Assembly: GCA_030640695.1 (NCBI GenBank)
Contig: DAOWIX010000165.1
Location: 1-5,740, forward strand
Length of the DNA: 5,740 nucleotides
Source of the DNA: Deltaproteobacteria bacterium
GTDB lineage: Bacteria > Desulfobacterota > Anaeroferrophillalia > Anaeroferrophillales > Tharpellaceae
Direction: 5' to 3'
The translations under genes were made by a program, and so were the position numbers. The notes under the pieces were generated by a model. It was not told the DNA's origin. It did no database searches and saw nothing but the letters and a program-made list of their open reading frames with translations. Shown here piece after piece: positions 1 through 4,815 of the stretch (within the stretch, counting starts at the first letter, position 1; each line of letters opens with the position of its first letter).

Positions 1-147
1 AAACACCAATGTCTCGTCGGTCTCTGCACCCAAAGGCCTTGAGGCAAAATATAGTCTAATTTAACAACTCAACTCAAGTTACTTTTAGATGTGTGGCCGC
101 AACACTCAGCGGTCTGAAATCGCTTTTTACGAGTTCGTCAATTATTT
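1..147. other. Intergenic end of window; possible dispersed-repeat fragment
   Basis: No convincing gene is visible. Two short plus-strand frames are open to the left edge and stop at 57-59 (frame of base 3) and 62-64 (frame of base 2), but neither has recognisable content. A 6-bp stem (95-100 with 109-114, one G-T pair, 8-base loop) has no T-run on either side, so it is not a good terminator for the rhomboid gene that ends at 148. The block at 121-140 (cgctttttacgagttcgtca) resembles, from memory only, the edge of repeats dispersed in deltaproteobacterial genomes. This is unverified. Confidence 0.25.
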
Positions 148-984
148 TTACTTAAAAAAATAGAAGGAGGATTGAAAGGCGGACCAGCCAAGAATAGCCA
201 GCGAGGCACAGACTACCAAAAAAGCCATTTGCTTGATAATGCGGCCAGCCGGGCGACGTTCCTGGTAGCCCAACAGAGCCGCCAATACCAGACCGCCGAG
301 CAGGCCACCTCCATGACCCCAATTATTGATCGCCGGAAGAAACAATCCGATAAGCACTAAACCTATAATCCAGCCGCGCACCTGCTGGATTACGAGACGG
401 CCAAACTCCCCTCCCCGACTTTTACCGTAGAAGAGAAGAGCCCCGATTAAACCACAAATTGAGGCCGAAGCCCCGATCGTAAACATAATTCCGGCCAGAG
501 TGGAAACATAAAATCCGATTGCTCCACTGATCAGATAAATAATCAGAAAACGGTGCAGACCGAAAATCTCCGCTGTAATTCGTCCCAGCTGGTTTAAGGC
601 CACCATGTTAAAGAGAAGATGTAAGAGACTGCCATGCAGAAATGAGGCCGAGATCAGAGTCCACCAACGGTGCAGATGGAAAACCGGCATCGACCCGGTC
701 GCCCCGACCACGAGCAGGGACTGGTTTCCGGGCGAGAGGAAATTGAGCGGATTGTGCAGATTTCCAAACTGTATCGGCGCCAGCAGCAAGGTCAGGAGAT
801 AAAAGACAACATTAATGATAATCAGGGGCCGCACAATCTCGGCCGGTGTCGCACTCCAACGCCCGAAAATATCCGGCAGACGTCTACCAGGGCGTTTCAA
901 GTTGCAATAGGGACAAAACAGTTCATCGCGACTGATCAGTTTACGACAGCCCGGACAGAGGATCGAATTACGTTTTTCACTCAT
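148..984 (-). CDS. Rhomboid family intramembrane serine protease with N-terminal zinc ribbon
   Basis: The 278-residue polytopic membrane protein is predicted to cleave transmembrane substrates within the inner membrane. Residues 10-27 form a CxxC-x10-CxxC zinc ribbon (Cys10, Cys13, Cys24, Cys27), expected on the cytoplasmic side. The rhomboid core follows from about residue 52. TM2 has the HxxxN signature (His122, Asn126 in HLLFN). The catalytic-serine motif is GASAS (Ser173, with Gly178 after it), and the partner His224 lies in GHGGGLLGG. A seventh hydrophobic segment lies at about 253-270. The Ser-His dyad is complete, so an active protease is expected; the residue after Ser173 is Ala where many family members have Gly. 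The ATG at 984 has only a weak Shine-Dalgarno (AGTGA, 8 bases upstream). It follows the permease gene by 79 bases on the same strand, so co-transcription is possible. Substrate unknown. No good terminator was seen after the stop. Confidence 0.93.
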   Translation of the reverse strand: MSEKRNSILCPGCRKLISRDELFCPYCNLKRPGRRLPDIFGRWSATPAEIVRPLIIINVVFYLLTLLLAPIQFGNLHNPLNFLSPGNQSLLVVGATGSMPVFHLHRWWTLISASFLHGSLLHLLFNMVALNQLGRITAEIFGLHRFLIIYLISGAIGFYVSTLAGIMFTIGASASICGLIGALLFYGKSRGGEFGRLVIQQVRGWIIGLVLIGLFLPAINNWGHGGGLLGGLVLAALLGYQERRPAGRIIKQMAFLVVCASLAILGWSAFQSSFYFFK

Positions 985-996
985 TTAATTAGTCAC

Positions 997-1010
997 TTGT
1001 AAATTTACAA
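997..1010. promoter_or_regulatory. Perfect 14-base palindrome upstream of the rhomboid gene
   Basis: TTGTAAATTTACAA equals its own reverse complement and lies 12 bases upstream of the rhomboid ATG. Symmetry and position suit an operator for a dimeric regulator, but it is AT-only except for one G-C pair per half-site, so chance is possible. No regulator is identified. Confidence 0.3.
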
Positions 1011-1043
1011 TCATTTGATACGTAGTCTCTATTTTTATTGGAT

Positions 1044-1060
1044 ACTGACAACTGACCACT
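1044..1060. repeat. Short heptamer tandem repeat (ACTGACA/ACTGACC/ACT)
   Basis: Two consecutive heptamers differing at the last base, plus a three-base start of a third copy, lie just downstream of the permease stop codon. It is too short to be certain. Function unknown. Confidence 0.35.
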
Positions 1061-1063
1061 TAT

Positions 1064-2137
1064 TTAAAGCATCTGCTTACCATAACTCTGATGATAGATC
1101 TCAACCAGACTTAAAAAAGCGATGGTTATCAGGGGGCCAAAGATAATTCCGAGCAGGCCAAAAGTTGCGAGCCCGCCAAAGATCGAAATAAATATCAAAA
1201 GGATATGAATCTTGACTCGGTCACCAACCAGTTTTGGTTTGACCAGATATTCGACAATCAAGGATAGAATGCCAAAAGAGATCAGAAAGGTAATGCCTTT
1301 AGCGATATCCCCGACAAGTAACATGTAGGCTCCGATAGGAATAAAGACCACTGAGATCCCAATGAAAGGGATGAAAGCAAAAATTGCCATCACCGTCCCC
1401 CAAAGAAGTGGTGATTTTATGTTAAAAAAAGCCAACCCAAAGCCACCCAGAACCCCCTGCACAATAGCTGCCATACCGTTCCCCACCACCATCGCCAAAG
1501 TCATGTCATTAAATTTACGTAACAACAACTCTTCCTGATTACGAGGTAGCGGTGAGAGCGCCAGCAGATACTCTTTGACCTTGAGGCCGTCAATCAATAG
1601 AAAATAGACAAATATAATCAGCAAGACAAAGTGGAGGGAAAAACTCACAACCTGACCGGCCAGCATGCGGGTCCAGTTGTAAACCCATAAACCAGCTTCC
1701 TTACTCAAGCGGATAATATCATTCTGCATATCGGTGAGATTATAATCGATGCCAAGACGATCCAGCAGATCAGTCAAGCGCGCAACTTTGTCGGAGTGGG
1801 TTGAAATCAGTTGATTTAGTGAGTTGACCGTCAGTTCCCGCCGGAGGTATCCGTAAAATTCAGCAACCTCAACCGAAAGTGATGTAATAAGAAACACCAA
1901 TGGCACAAAAATCCCTAAAAAAACCGCCAGGCAAATCAGACTGGAAGCCAGCCAACTGCGACCTCTGCAAAACCTAACAAGCTTTGTGTAGAGCGGATAA
2001 CAGAGGCCAACCAGGATCAGGGAGAGAATCAGGGTCGAGAAAAAAGGCTTCAGCATCCAGAGAAAGAGACCGACAGCCAGAGAAAGTGTCATAAAGAAGA
2101 CAACTACTTTATAGACTGAAAATTTATCATCAACCAT
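1064..2137 (-). CDS. AI-2E family (PerM/YdiK/TqsA-type) membrane permease
   Basis: The predicted inner-membrane protein has 357 residues. Family members export or transport varied small molecules; some are tied to autoinducer-2 export, others to ion transport, so the substrate cannot be assigned. N-terminal hydrophobic segments span about 9-50 and 62-87. A long soluble stretch (about 90-160) follows, then a membrane block from about 163. Family signatures in the C-terminal half include SPLLWGTVMAIFAFIPFIG (242-260), the VKPKLVGDRVKIH stretch (299-311), and GG-LATFGLLG-IIFGP near 321-335. The frame extends upstream to a TTG at 2173. I chose the ATG at 2137 because GGAGAG lies exactly 6 bases before it, whereas the ATG at 2143 abuts that site and the TTG has none. 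The rhomboid gene lies 79 bases downstream on the same strand and may share the transcript. Confidence 0.9.
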   Translation of the reverse strand: MVDDKFSVYKVVVFFMTLSLAVGLFLWMLKPFFSTLILSLILVGLCYPLYTKLVRFCRGRSWLASSLICLAVFLGIFVPLVFLITSLSVEVAEFYGYLRRELTVNSLNQLISTHSDKVARLTDLLDRLGIDYNLTDMQNDIIRLSKEAGLWVYNWTRMLAGQVVSFSLHFVLLIIFVYFLLIDGLKVKEYLLALSPLPRNQEELLLRKFNDMTLAMVVGNGMAAIVQGVLGGFGLAFFNIKSPLLWGTVMAIFAFIPFIGISVVFIPIGAYMLLVGDIAKGITFLISFGILSLIVEYLVKPKLVGDRVKIHILLIFISIFGGLATFGLLGIIFGPLITIAFLSLVEIYHQSYGKQML

Positions 2138-2143
2138 TTGCAT

Positions 2144-2149
2144 CTCTCC
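2144..2149 (-). promoter_or_regulatory. Shine-Dalgarno deciding the permease start
   Basis: GGAGAG on the minus strand lies 6 bases before the ATG at 2137. This favours that start over the TTG at 2173 and the ATG at 2143. Confidence 0.75.
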
Positions 2150-2254
2150 AAGAGCGGCATAAGCAAAACCCAAAAGTCAACTTGCAACTAGATAAAATAC
2201 CACAGATAAAAATGAAAAACCACCTTTTGCTAATTAACTACCTTAAAAAAAACC

Positions 2255-2283
2255 TTGACAGGAATAATTAAATAATCTAGTAG
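2255..2283 (+). promoter_or_regulatory. Candidate sigma-70 promoter for the aroF-pheA leader transcript
   Basis: A consensus -35 (TTGACA, 2255-2260) is followed by a 17-base spacer and a weak -10 (TAGTAG, 2278-2283, 3 of 6 matches). The A/T-rich stretch just upstream (2230-2252, including an eight-A run) resembles an UP element. Transcription would start near 2290, about 60 bases before the leader ORF, which is the right layout for attenuation. The weak -10 is the main doubt. Confidence 0.5.
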
Positions 2284-2296
2284 CCCAGACAGTCAA
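2267..2296 (-). promoter_or_regulatory. Candidate sigma-70 promoter for the permease gene
   Basis: Read on the minus strand, TTGACT (2296-2291) and TTTAAT (2272-2267) each match consensus at 5 of 6 positions with an 18-base spacer. Transcription would start near 2260 and give an untranslated leader of about 120 bases. It physically overlaps the plus-strand candidate promoter at 2255-2283. Confidence 0.45.
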
Positions 2297-2351
2297 TCAC
2301 CTTTAATAATTATCAACAAACACATTCATACAATCAGGTAAACAGACCGAC

Positions 2352-2432
2352 ATGATCCGCCCCATTTCCGCCCTTTTCTTTTTTTGGTTTTATTTTAGCA
2401 AAGATAAGGATAGGTTTGCCTGGGGCGATTAA
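2352..2432 (+). CDS. Attenuation leader peptide rich in Phe/Trp/Tyr
   Basis: This 26-codon ORF runs from ATG to TAA. Residues 9-15 are seven aromatics in a row (FFFWFYF); Phe22 and Trp24 follow. The totals are six Phe, two Trp and one Tyr. The peptide is expected to act only by being translated: scarcity of charged tRNA-Phe, tRNA-Tyr or tRNA-Trp would stall the ribosome at 2376-2396. It resembles in style the E. coli pheA and pheST leader peptides, which are Phe-rich. The Shine-Dalgarno is weak: AGG at 2336-2338, 13 bases before ATG, within a segment that can itself be base-paired. No other start lies in frame between the upstream TAA (2307-2309) and this ATG. Terminator 1 begins 25 bases after the stop codon. 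Confidence 0.85.
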   Translation: MIRPISALFFFWFYFSKDKDRFAWGD

Positions 2433-2457
2433 GAGTTTAAAACTCATCTAAATCAAT

Positions 2458-2490
2458 AAAGCCGAGGGTAAACCAACCCCCGGCTTTTTT
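2458..2490 (+). terminator. Attenuator terminator 1
   Basis: The stem pairs 2461-2469 (GCCGAGGGT) with 2476-2484 (ACCCCCGGC), with one A-C mismatch (2465/2480), and the loop is AAACCA. AAA before the stem can pair with the first Ts after it. A run of six T (2485-2490) follows, then C and four more T. It is mutually exclusive with the antiterminator 2413-2421/2466-2474. Confidence 0.9.
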
Positions 2491-2508
2491 CTTTTAAGGG
2501 CCGTGGGG
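2477..2508 (+). promoter_or_regulatory. Second antiterminator hairpin linking terminators 1 and 2
   Basis: The 3' arm of terminator 1 plus its first Ts (2477-2488) can pair with the 5' arm of terminator 2 (2496-2508). The pairing has eight G-C, two G-U and two A-U pairs, one bulged U (2504) and a 7-base loop (2489-2495). It can form only when terminator 1 is open, and it prevents terminator 2. No T-run follows it, so it is not itself a terminator. Confidence 0.6.
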
Positions 2509-2531
2509 GATAATCCTCACGGCCCTTTTTT
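2496..2531 (+). terminator. Attenuator terminator 2
   Basis: The stem pairs 2498-2509 (GGGCCGTGGGGG) with 2514-2525 (TCCTCACGGCCC). All 12 positions pair, two as G-T, around an ATAA loop. Two flanking A-T pairs and six T (2526-2531) complete a textbook intrinsic terminator, only 48 bases before the aroF start. It must be bypassed for aroF to be expressed from the upstream promoter. Confidence 0.9.
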
Positions 2532-2578
2532 ATTAATCTCAAAGCCATCAACCCTAAACTTCAAGGAGTTTACTCATC

Positions 2579-3640
2579 ATGACTATCCGCACTCACGACA
2601 TTAACATACGAAGCTTCGAACCTCTGATCGACCCCAACACTTTCAAAGAGGAGATGCCGCTGACTCCGGCCAGTGAGAAGACCGTGATTGAGGGACGGCG
2701 TCAGATTGAAGACATTTTGGCTCATCGGGACCCGCGCTTGCTGATGATCGTCGGGCCTTGTTCTATCCATGATGAAAAGGAGGCGTTAGATTATGCTGAA
2801 CGGCTGATAAAGCTGCAAGCTGAAGTTGCCGACAGTATGCTGCTGGTAATGCGGGTCTATTTTGAAAAACCAAGAACAACCGTCGGCTGGAAAGGTCTGA
2901 TCAACGATCCCCACATGAATGGCAGCTGCGATATGAGTGAAGGTTTACGCCGAGCCCGACGAATTCTTCTAAAAATAACTGAGATGGGGTTGCCGACAGC
3001 GACTGAGATGCTCGACCCTATCACTCCTCAATATCTGGCCGGGCTGGTCTGCTGGTCGGCAATCGGGGCGCGAACCACAGAATCTCAAACCCATCGTGAG
3101 ATGGCCAGCGGACTCTCAATGCCGGTTGGTTTCAAAAACTGCACCGATGGAAGTTTAAGCAAAGCGGTTCATGCGATGATTGCGGCGCGAGCCCCGCAAA
3201 GTTTCATCGGCGTCGATCCGAACGGCAAAACCTGTATCGTCTCGACCACCGGAAACCCCTGGACCCATATGGTACTGCGCGGTGGCCTGCGGCCCAATTA
3301 TGACTCAGTCAGCATTGAGGAGGCGTGCCAGAAGCTACACAATGAAGGTCTTAAAGAGACCATTGTCGTAGATTGTTCACACGGCAATTCCCGCAAAAAA
3401 CATCAAGGTCAAGAGCGGGTTTTAAAAGATATTATCGGTCAGCGCCTGGATGGTAACCGGGCTCTTGTTGGGATGATGCTGGAAAGCAATCTTTGTGAAG
3501 GCAATCAACCCTGCAGTGAAGATATGGAAAAGTTGGCCTATGGAGTTTCAGTAACCGACGAGTGTATCTCTTGGGAGACTACCGAAAAGTTATTGCGCTG
3601 CGCCCATGGACGTATGAAAAAGTTGACTAAAGCAGCTTAG
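2579..3640 (+). CDS. aroF: 3-deoxy-7-phosphoheptulonate (DAHP) synthase, class I-alpha (AroF/G/H type)
   Basis: This cytoplasmic enzyme condenses phosphoenolpyruvate with erythrose 4-phosphate to DAHP, the committed step of the shikimate pathway. Its 353 residues match the E. coli isoenzymes (about 350). Metal ligands expected from AroG fall in place: Cys61 (GPCSIHD), His268 (DCSHGNS), Glu302 (MLESNL) and Asp327 (SVTDECISW). Substrate-binding Arg92, Lys97, Arg165 and Lys186 are also present (RVYFEKPRTT, GART, GFKNCTDG). An N-terminal extension of about 45 residues, used for regulation in this class, is retained. Gly211 (FIGVD) takes the position that is Gly in Tyr-sensitive and Ser in Phe-sensitive isoenzymes, and VDCSHGNS and YGVSVTDACISW-like stretches are closer to AroF than AroG. 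Tyr feedback is therefore inferred. Start ATG; AAGGAG (2563-2568) lies 10 bases upstream. It is first in an operon with pheA and controlled by the upstream attenuator. Confidence 0.97.
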   Translation: MTIRTHDINIRSFEPLIDPNTFKEEMPLTPASEKTVIEGRRQIEDILAHRDPRLLMIVGPCSIHDEKEALDYAERLIKLQAEVADSMLLVMRVYFEKPRTTVGWKGLINDPHMNGSCDMSEGLRRARRILLKITEMGLPTATEMLDPITPQYLAGLVCWSAIGARTTESQTHREMASGLSMPVGFKNCTDGSLSKAVHAMIAARAPQSFIGVDPNGKTCIVSTTGNPWTHMVLRGGLRPNYDSVSIEEACQKLHNEGLKETIVVDCSHGNSRKKHQGQERVLKDIIGQRLDGNRALVGMMLESNLCEGNQPCSEDMEKLAYGVSVTDECISWETTEKLLRCAHGRMKKLTKAA

Positions 3641-3643
3641 GAG
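3639..3643 (+). promoter_or_regulatory. Shine-Dalgarno of pheA overlapping the aroF stop
   Basis: AGGAG includes the last two bases of the aroF TAG and lies 7 bases before a TTG. It supports that TTG as the pheA start and suggests translational coupling. Confidence 0.75.
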
Positions 3644-3650
3644 AAAGAAA

Positions 3651-4721
3651 TTGAAACTTGATAATTTGCGCCAAGAGATTGATAACCTCGACGGTAATAT
3701 TCTGCGTCTCATCAATCGCCGTCTTGAACTGGCTCGAAAAATTGGTAGCGAGAAGCAGGAGCAGGGCCTTTCAACCCTTAATAACGCTCGTGAAAGCCTG
3801 GTTTTACAAAACCTTGATGAGGTCAACCGGGGACCTTTGACCCAAAATGCCCTGCATCTGATTTTCAAGGAGATTATGGCTGCAGCCCGCGAGTTGCAGA
3901 GTCAACATAGAATTGCCTTCCTGGGACCCGAGGCCTCTTTTACCCATCTTGCCGCTTTAGGCCATTTCGGCGGCTGTTCGATGATGCTTCCGCAGGCCAA
4001 CGTTGCCGAAGTTTTTCAGGCAGTCGAAAAAGAGCAGTGCCACTACGGTATGGTGCCGGTGGAGAACTCCATCGAAGGACCAGTCAATCATACCCTGGAT
4101 CTCTTTTTCACTTCAAATCTCAAGATTTGTGCCGAACGCTATCAAACCATCTCACATGATCTGCTGGCCGCCAGCGATCTACCCCTGGAAAGTATTCGCA
4201 CAGTCTACTCTCACGCCCAAGCTTTTGCTCAATGCCGACACTGGATCAGACGTCATCTGCCCGGCGCTATCTTAACCGAGTGCGGCAGTACGGCTGAAGC
4301 TGCCCGAAGAACAGCAGCGCAACGCGACCAGACTGCCGCAATTGCCGGTTCGGCTGCAGCCGAACTCTACAATCTCAATATTATCGCCCCTAAAATTGAA
4401 GACTTACCCGGCAATACGACTCGCTTTCTGGTTCTCGGTAAAGAAGATAGTCCCCCCTCAGGTCAAGACAAGACCTCAATCCTTTTTGTCACCCCACATC
4501 TGCCCGGCGCTCTGCACCACGTCCTGACACCAATGGCCGAATATGGTGTAAATATGGTTAAGCTGGAGTCTCGACCGACCCGTAACGAAAAATGGAGCTA
4601 CTTCTTTATTGCCGATTTCGAAGGTCACCGCGAGGATGATAAAGTTGCCGCTATGATCAAAGCCACCAAAGAGATCTGTCTTTATATGAAAGTTTTGGGT
4701 TCATACCCCCGTTTTTCATAA
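3651..4721 (+). CDS. pheA: Bifunctional chorismate mutase/prephenate dehydratase (P-protein) with ACT domain
   Basis: The 356-residue cytoplasmic enzyme converts chorismate to prephenate and then to phenylpyruvate, the precursor of phenylalanine. Residues 1-85 are an AroQ-type helical chorismate mutase, with Arg7, Arg24, Lys35, Arg47-Glu48 and Gln83 as likely active-site equivalents. The Asp that E. coli has three residues before the Arg-Glu pair is Asn44 here. Prephenate dehydratase spans about 87-265, with FLGPEASFT (90-98), VPVENSIEGPV (135-145) and the TTRF motif (256-259). The ACT domain (about 275-356) carries GALH (286-289) and ESRP (306-309), the Phe-binding motifs, so allosteric inhibition by Phe is expected. 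Length is typical of bacterial P-proteins. The start is TTG, chosen for AGGAG 7 bases upstream and good alignment to the family N-terminus. Only 10 bases separate it from aroF, so it shares that transcript and attenuator. Confidence 0.97.
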   Translation: MKLDNLRQEIDNLDGNILRLINRRLELARKIGSEKQEQGLSTLNNARESLVLQNLDEVNRGPLTQNALHLIFKEIMAAARELQSQHRIAFLGPEASFTHLAALGHFGGCSMMLPQANVAEVFQAVEKEQCHYGMVPVENSIEGPVNHTLDLFFTSNLKICAERYQTISHDLLAASDLPLESIRTVYSHAQAFAQCRHWIRRHLPGAILTECGSTAEAARRTAAQRDQTAAIAGSAAAELYNLNIIAPKIEDLPGNTTRFLVLGKEDSPPSGQDKTSILFVTPHLPGALHHVLTPMAEYGVNMVKLESRPTRNEKWSYFFIADFEGHREDDKVAAMIKATKEICLYMKVLGSYPRFS

Positions 4722-4743
4722 AAATTGACAATGCATAGACGAT

Positions 4744-4788
4744 AAAAAAGCGCAACCACCATCTGTTTTAATGGCTGTTGCGCTTTTT
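4744..4788. terminator. Bidirectional terminator between convergent pheA and alaS
   Basis: The main stem pairs 4749-4756 (AGCGCAAC) with 4777-4784 (GTTGCGCT). It is prolonged outward by A-T pairs and inward, after two mismatches, by 4 bp (4759-4762 with 4771-4774); the loop is 8 bases. A-runs on the left and T-runs on the right give a U-tract on either strand, so it can end both pheA (+) and alaS (-) transcripts. Confidence 0.88.
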
Positions 4789-4815
4789 GCTTTTTTATTA
4801 CTGGTAAAGTTATTG

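Larger units (their letters stand above)
2335..2531 (+). promoter_or_regulatory. Aromatic-amino-acid attenuator (transcription-attenuation leader) of aroF-pheA
   Basis: The region has the full set of parts for ribosome-mediated attenuation. These are a leader ORF packed with Phe, Trp and Tyr codons (2352-2432), an antiterminator, and intrinsic terminators before the first structural gene. Strand 2 (2413-2421, GGUUUGCCU) pairs with strand 3 (2466-2474, GGGUAAACC) over 9 positions including two G-U pairs. Strand 3 includes the inner 5' arm and loop of terminator 1, so the two folds exclude each other. A ribosome stalled in the aromatic run at 2376-2396 leaves strand 2 free and favours readthrough. 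A ribosome that reaches the stop at 2430 covers strand 2 and favours termination. Two candidate protector pairings for strand 2 exist: 2335-2343 with 2414-2422, and 2355-2364 with 2421-2429 (one bulged C). A small hairpin, 2433-2445, lies inside the antiterminator loop. Pairings were read by eye, without energy calculation. Confidence 0.85.

Noticed and set aside
2..64. C-terminal end of a plus-strand gene running in from the left edge
   Set aside because: Two plus-strand frames are open for about 20 codons, which is too short to distinguish from chance, and neither shows a recognisable motif.
95..114. Hairpin downstream of the rhomboid gene as a terminator
   Set aside because: The stem is only 6 bp with one G-T pair and lacks a U-tract on either strand.
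997..1010. TyrR box (TGTAAA and TTTACA half-sites)
   Set aside because: The half-sites match the TyrR consensus, but the six-base spacer is missing and the neighbouring gene is a rhomboid protease, not an aromatic gene.
2309..2317. DnaA box-like TTATCAACA and possible replication origin
   Set aside because: A single one-mismatch copy in an AT-rich promoter region, with no cluster and no dnaA/dnaN-type neighbours.
2458..2531. T-box or other metabolite riboswitch upstream of aroF
   Set aside because: I see no T-box sequence or large folded aptamer, and the aromatic-rich ORF directly before the terminators explains the layout better as ribosome-mediated attenuation.
2570..2770. Minus-strand 66-residue ORF over the aroF start
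   Set aside because: Antisense shadow of the aroF coding sequence with no family resemblance.
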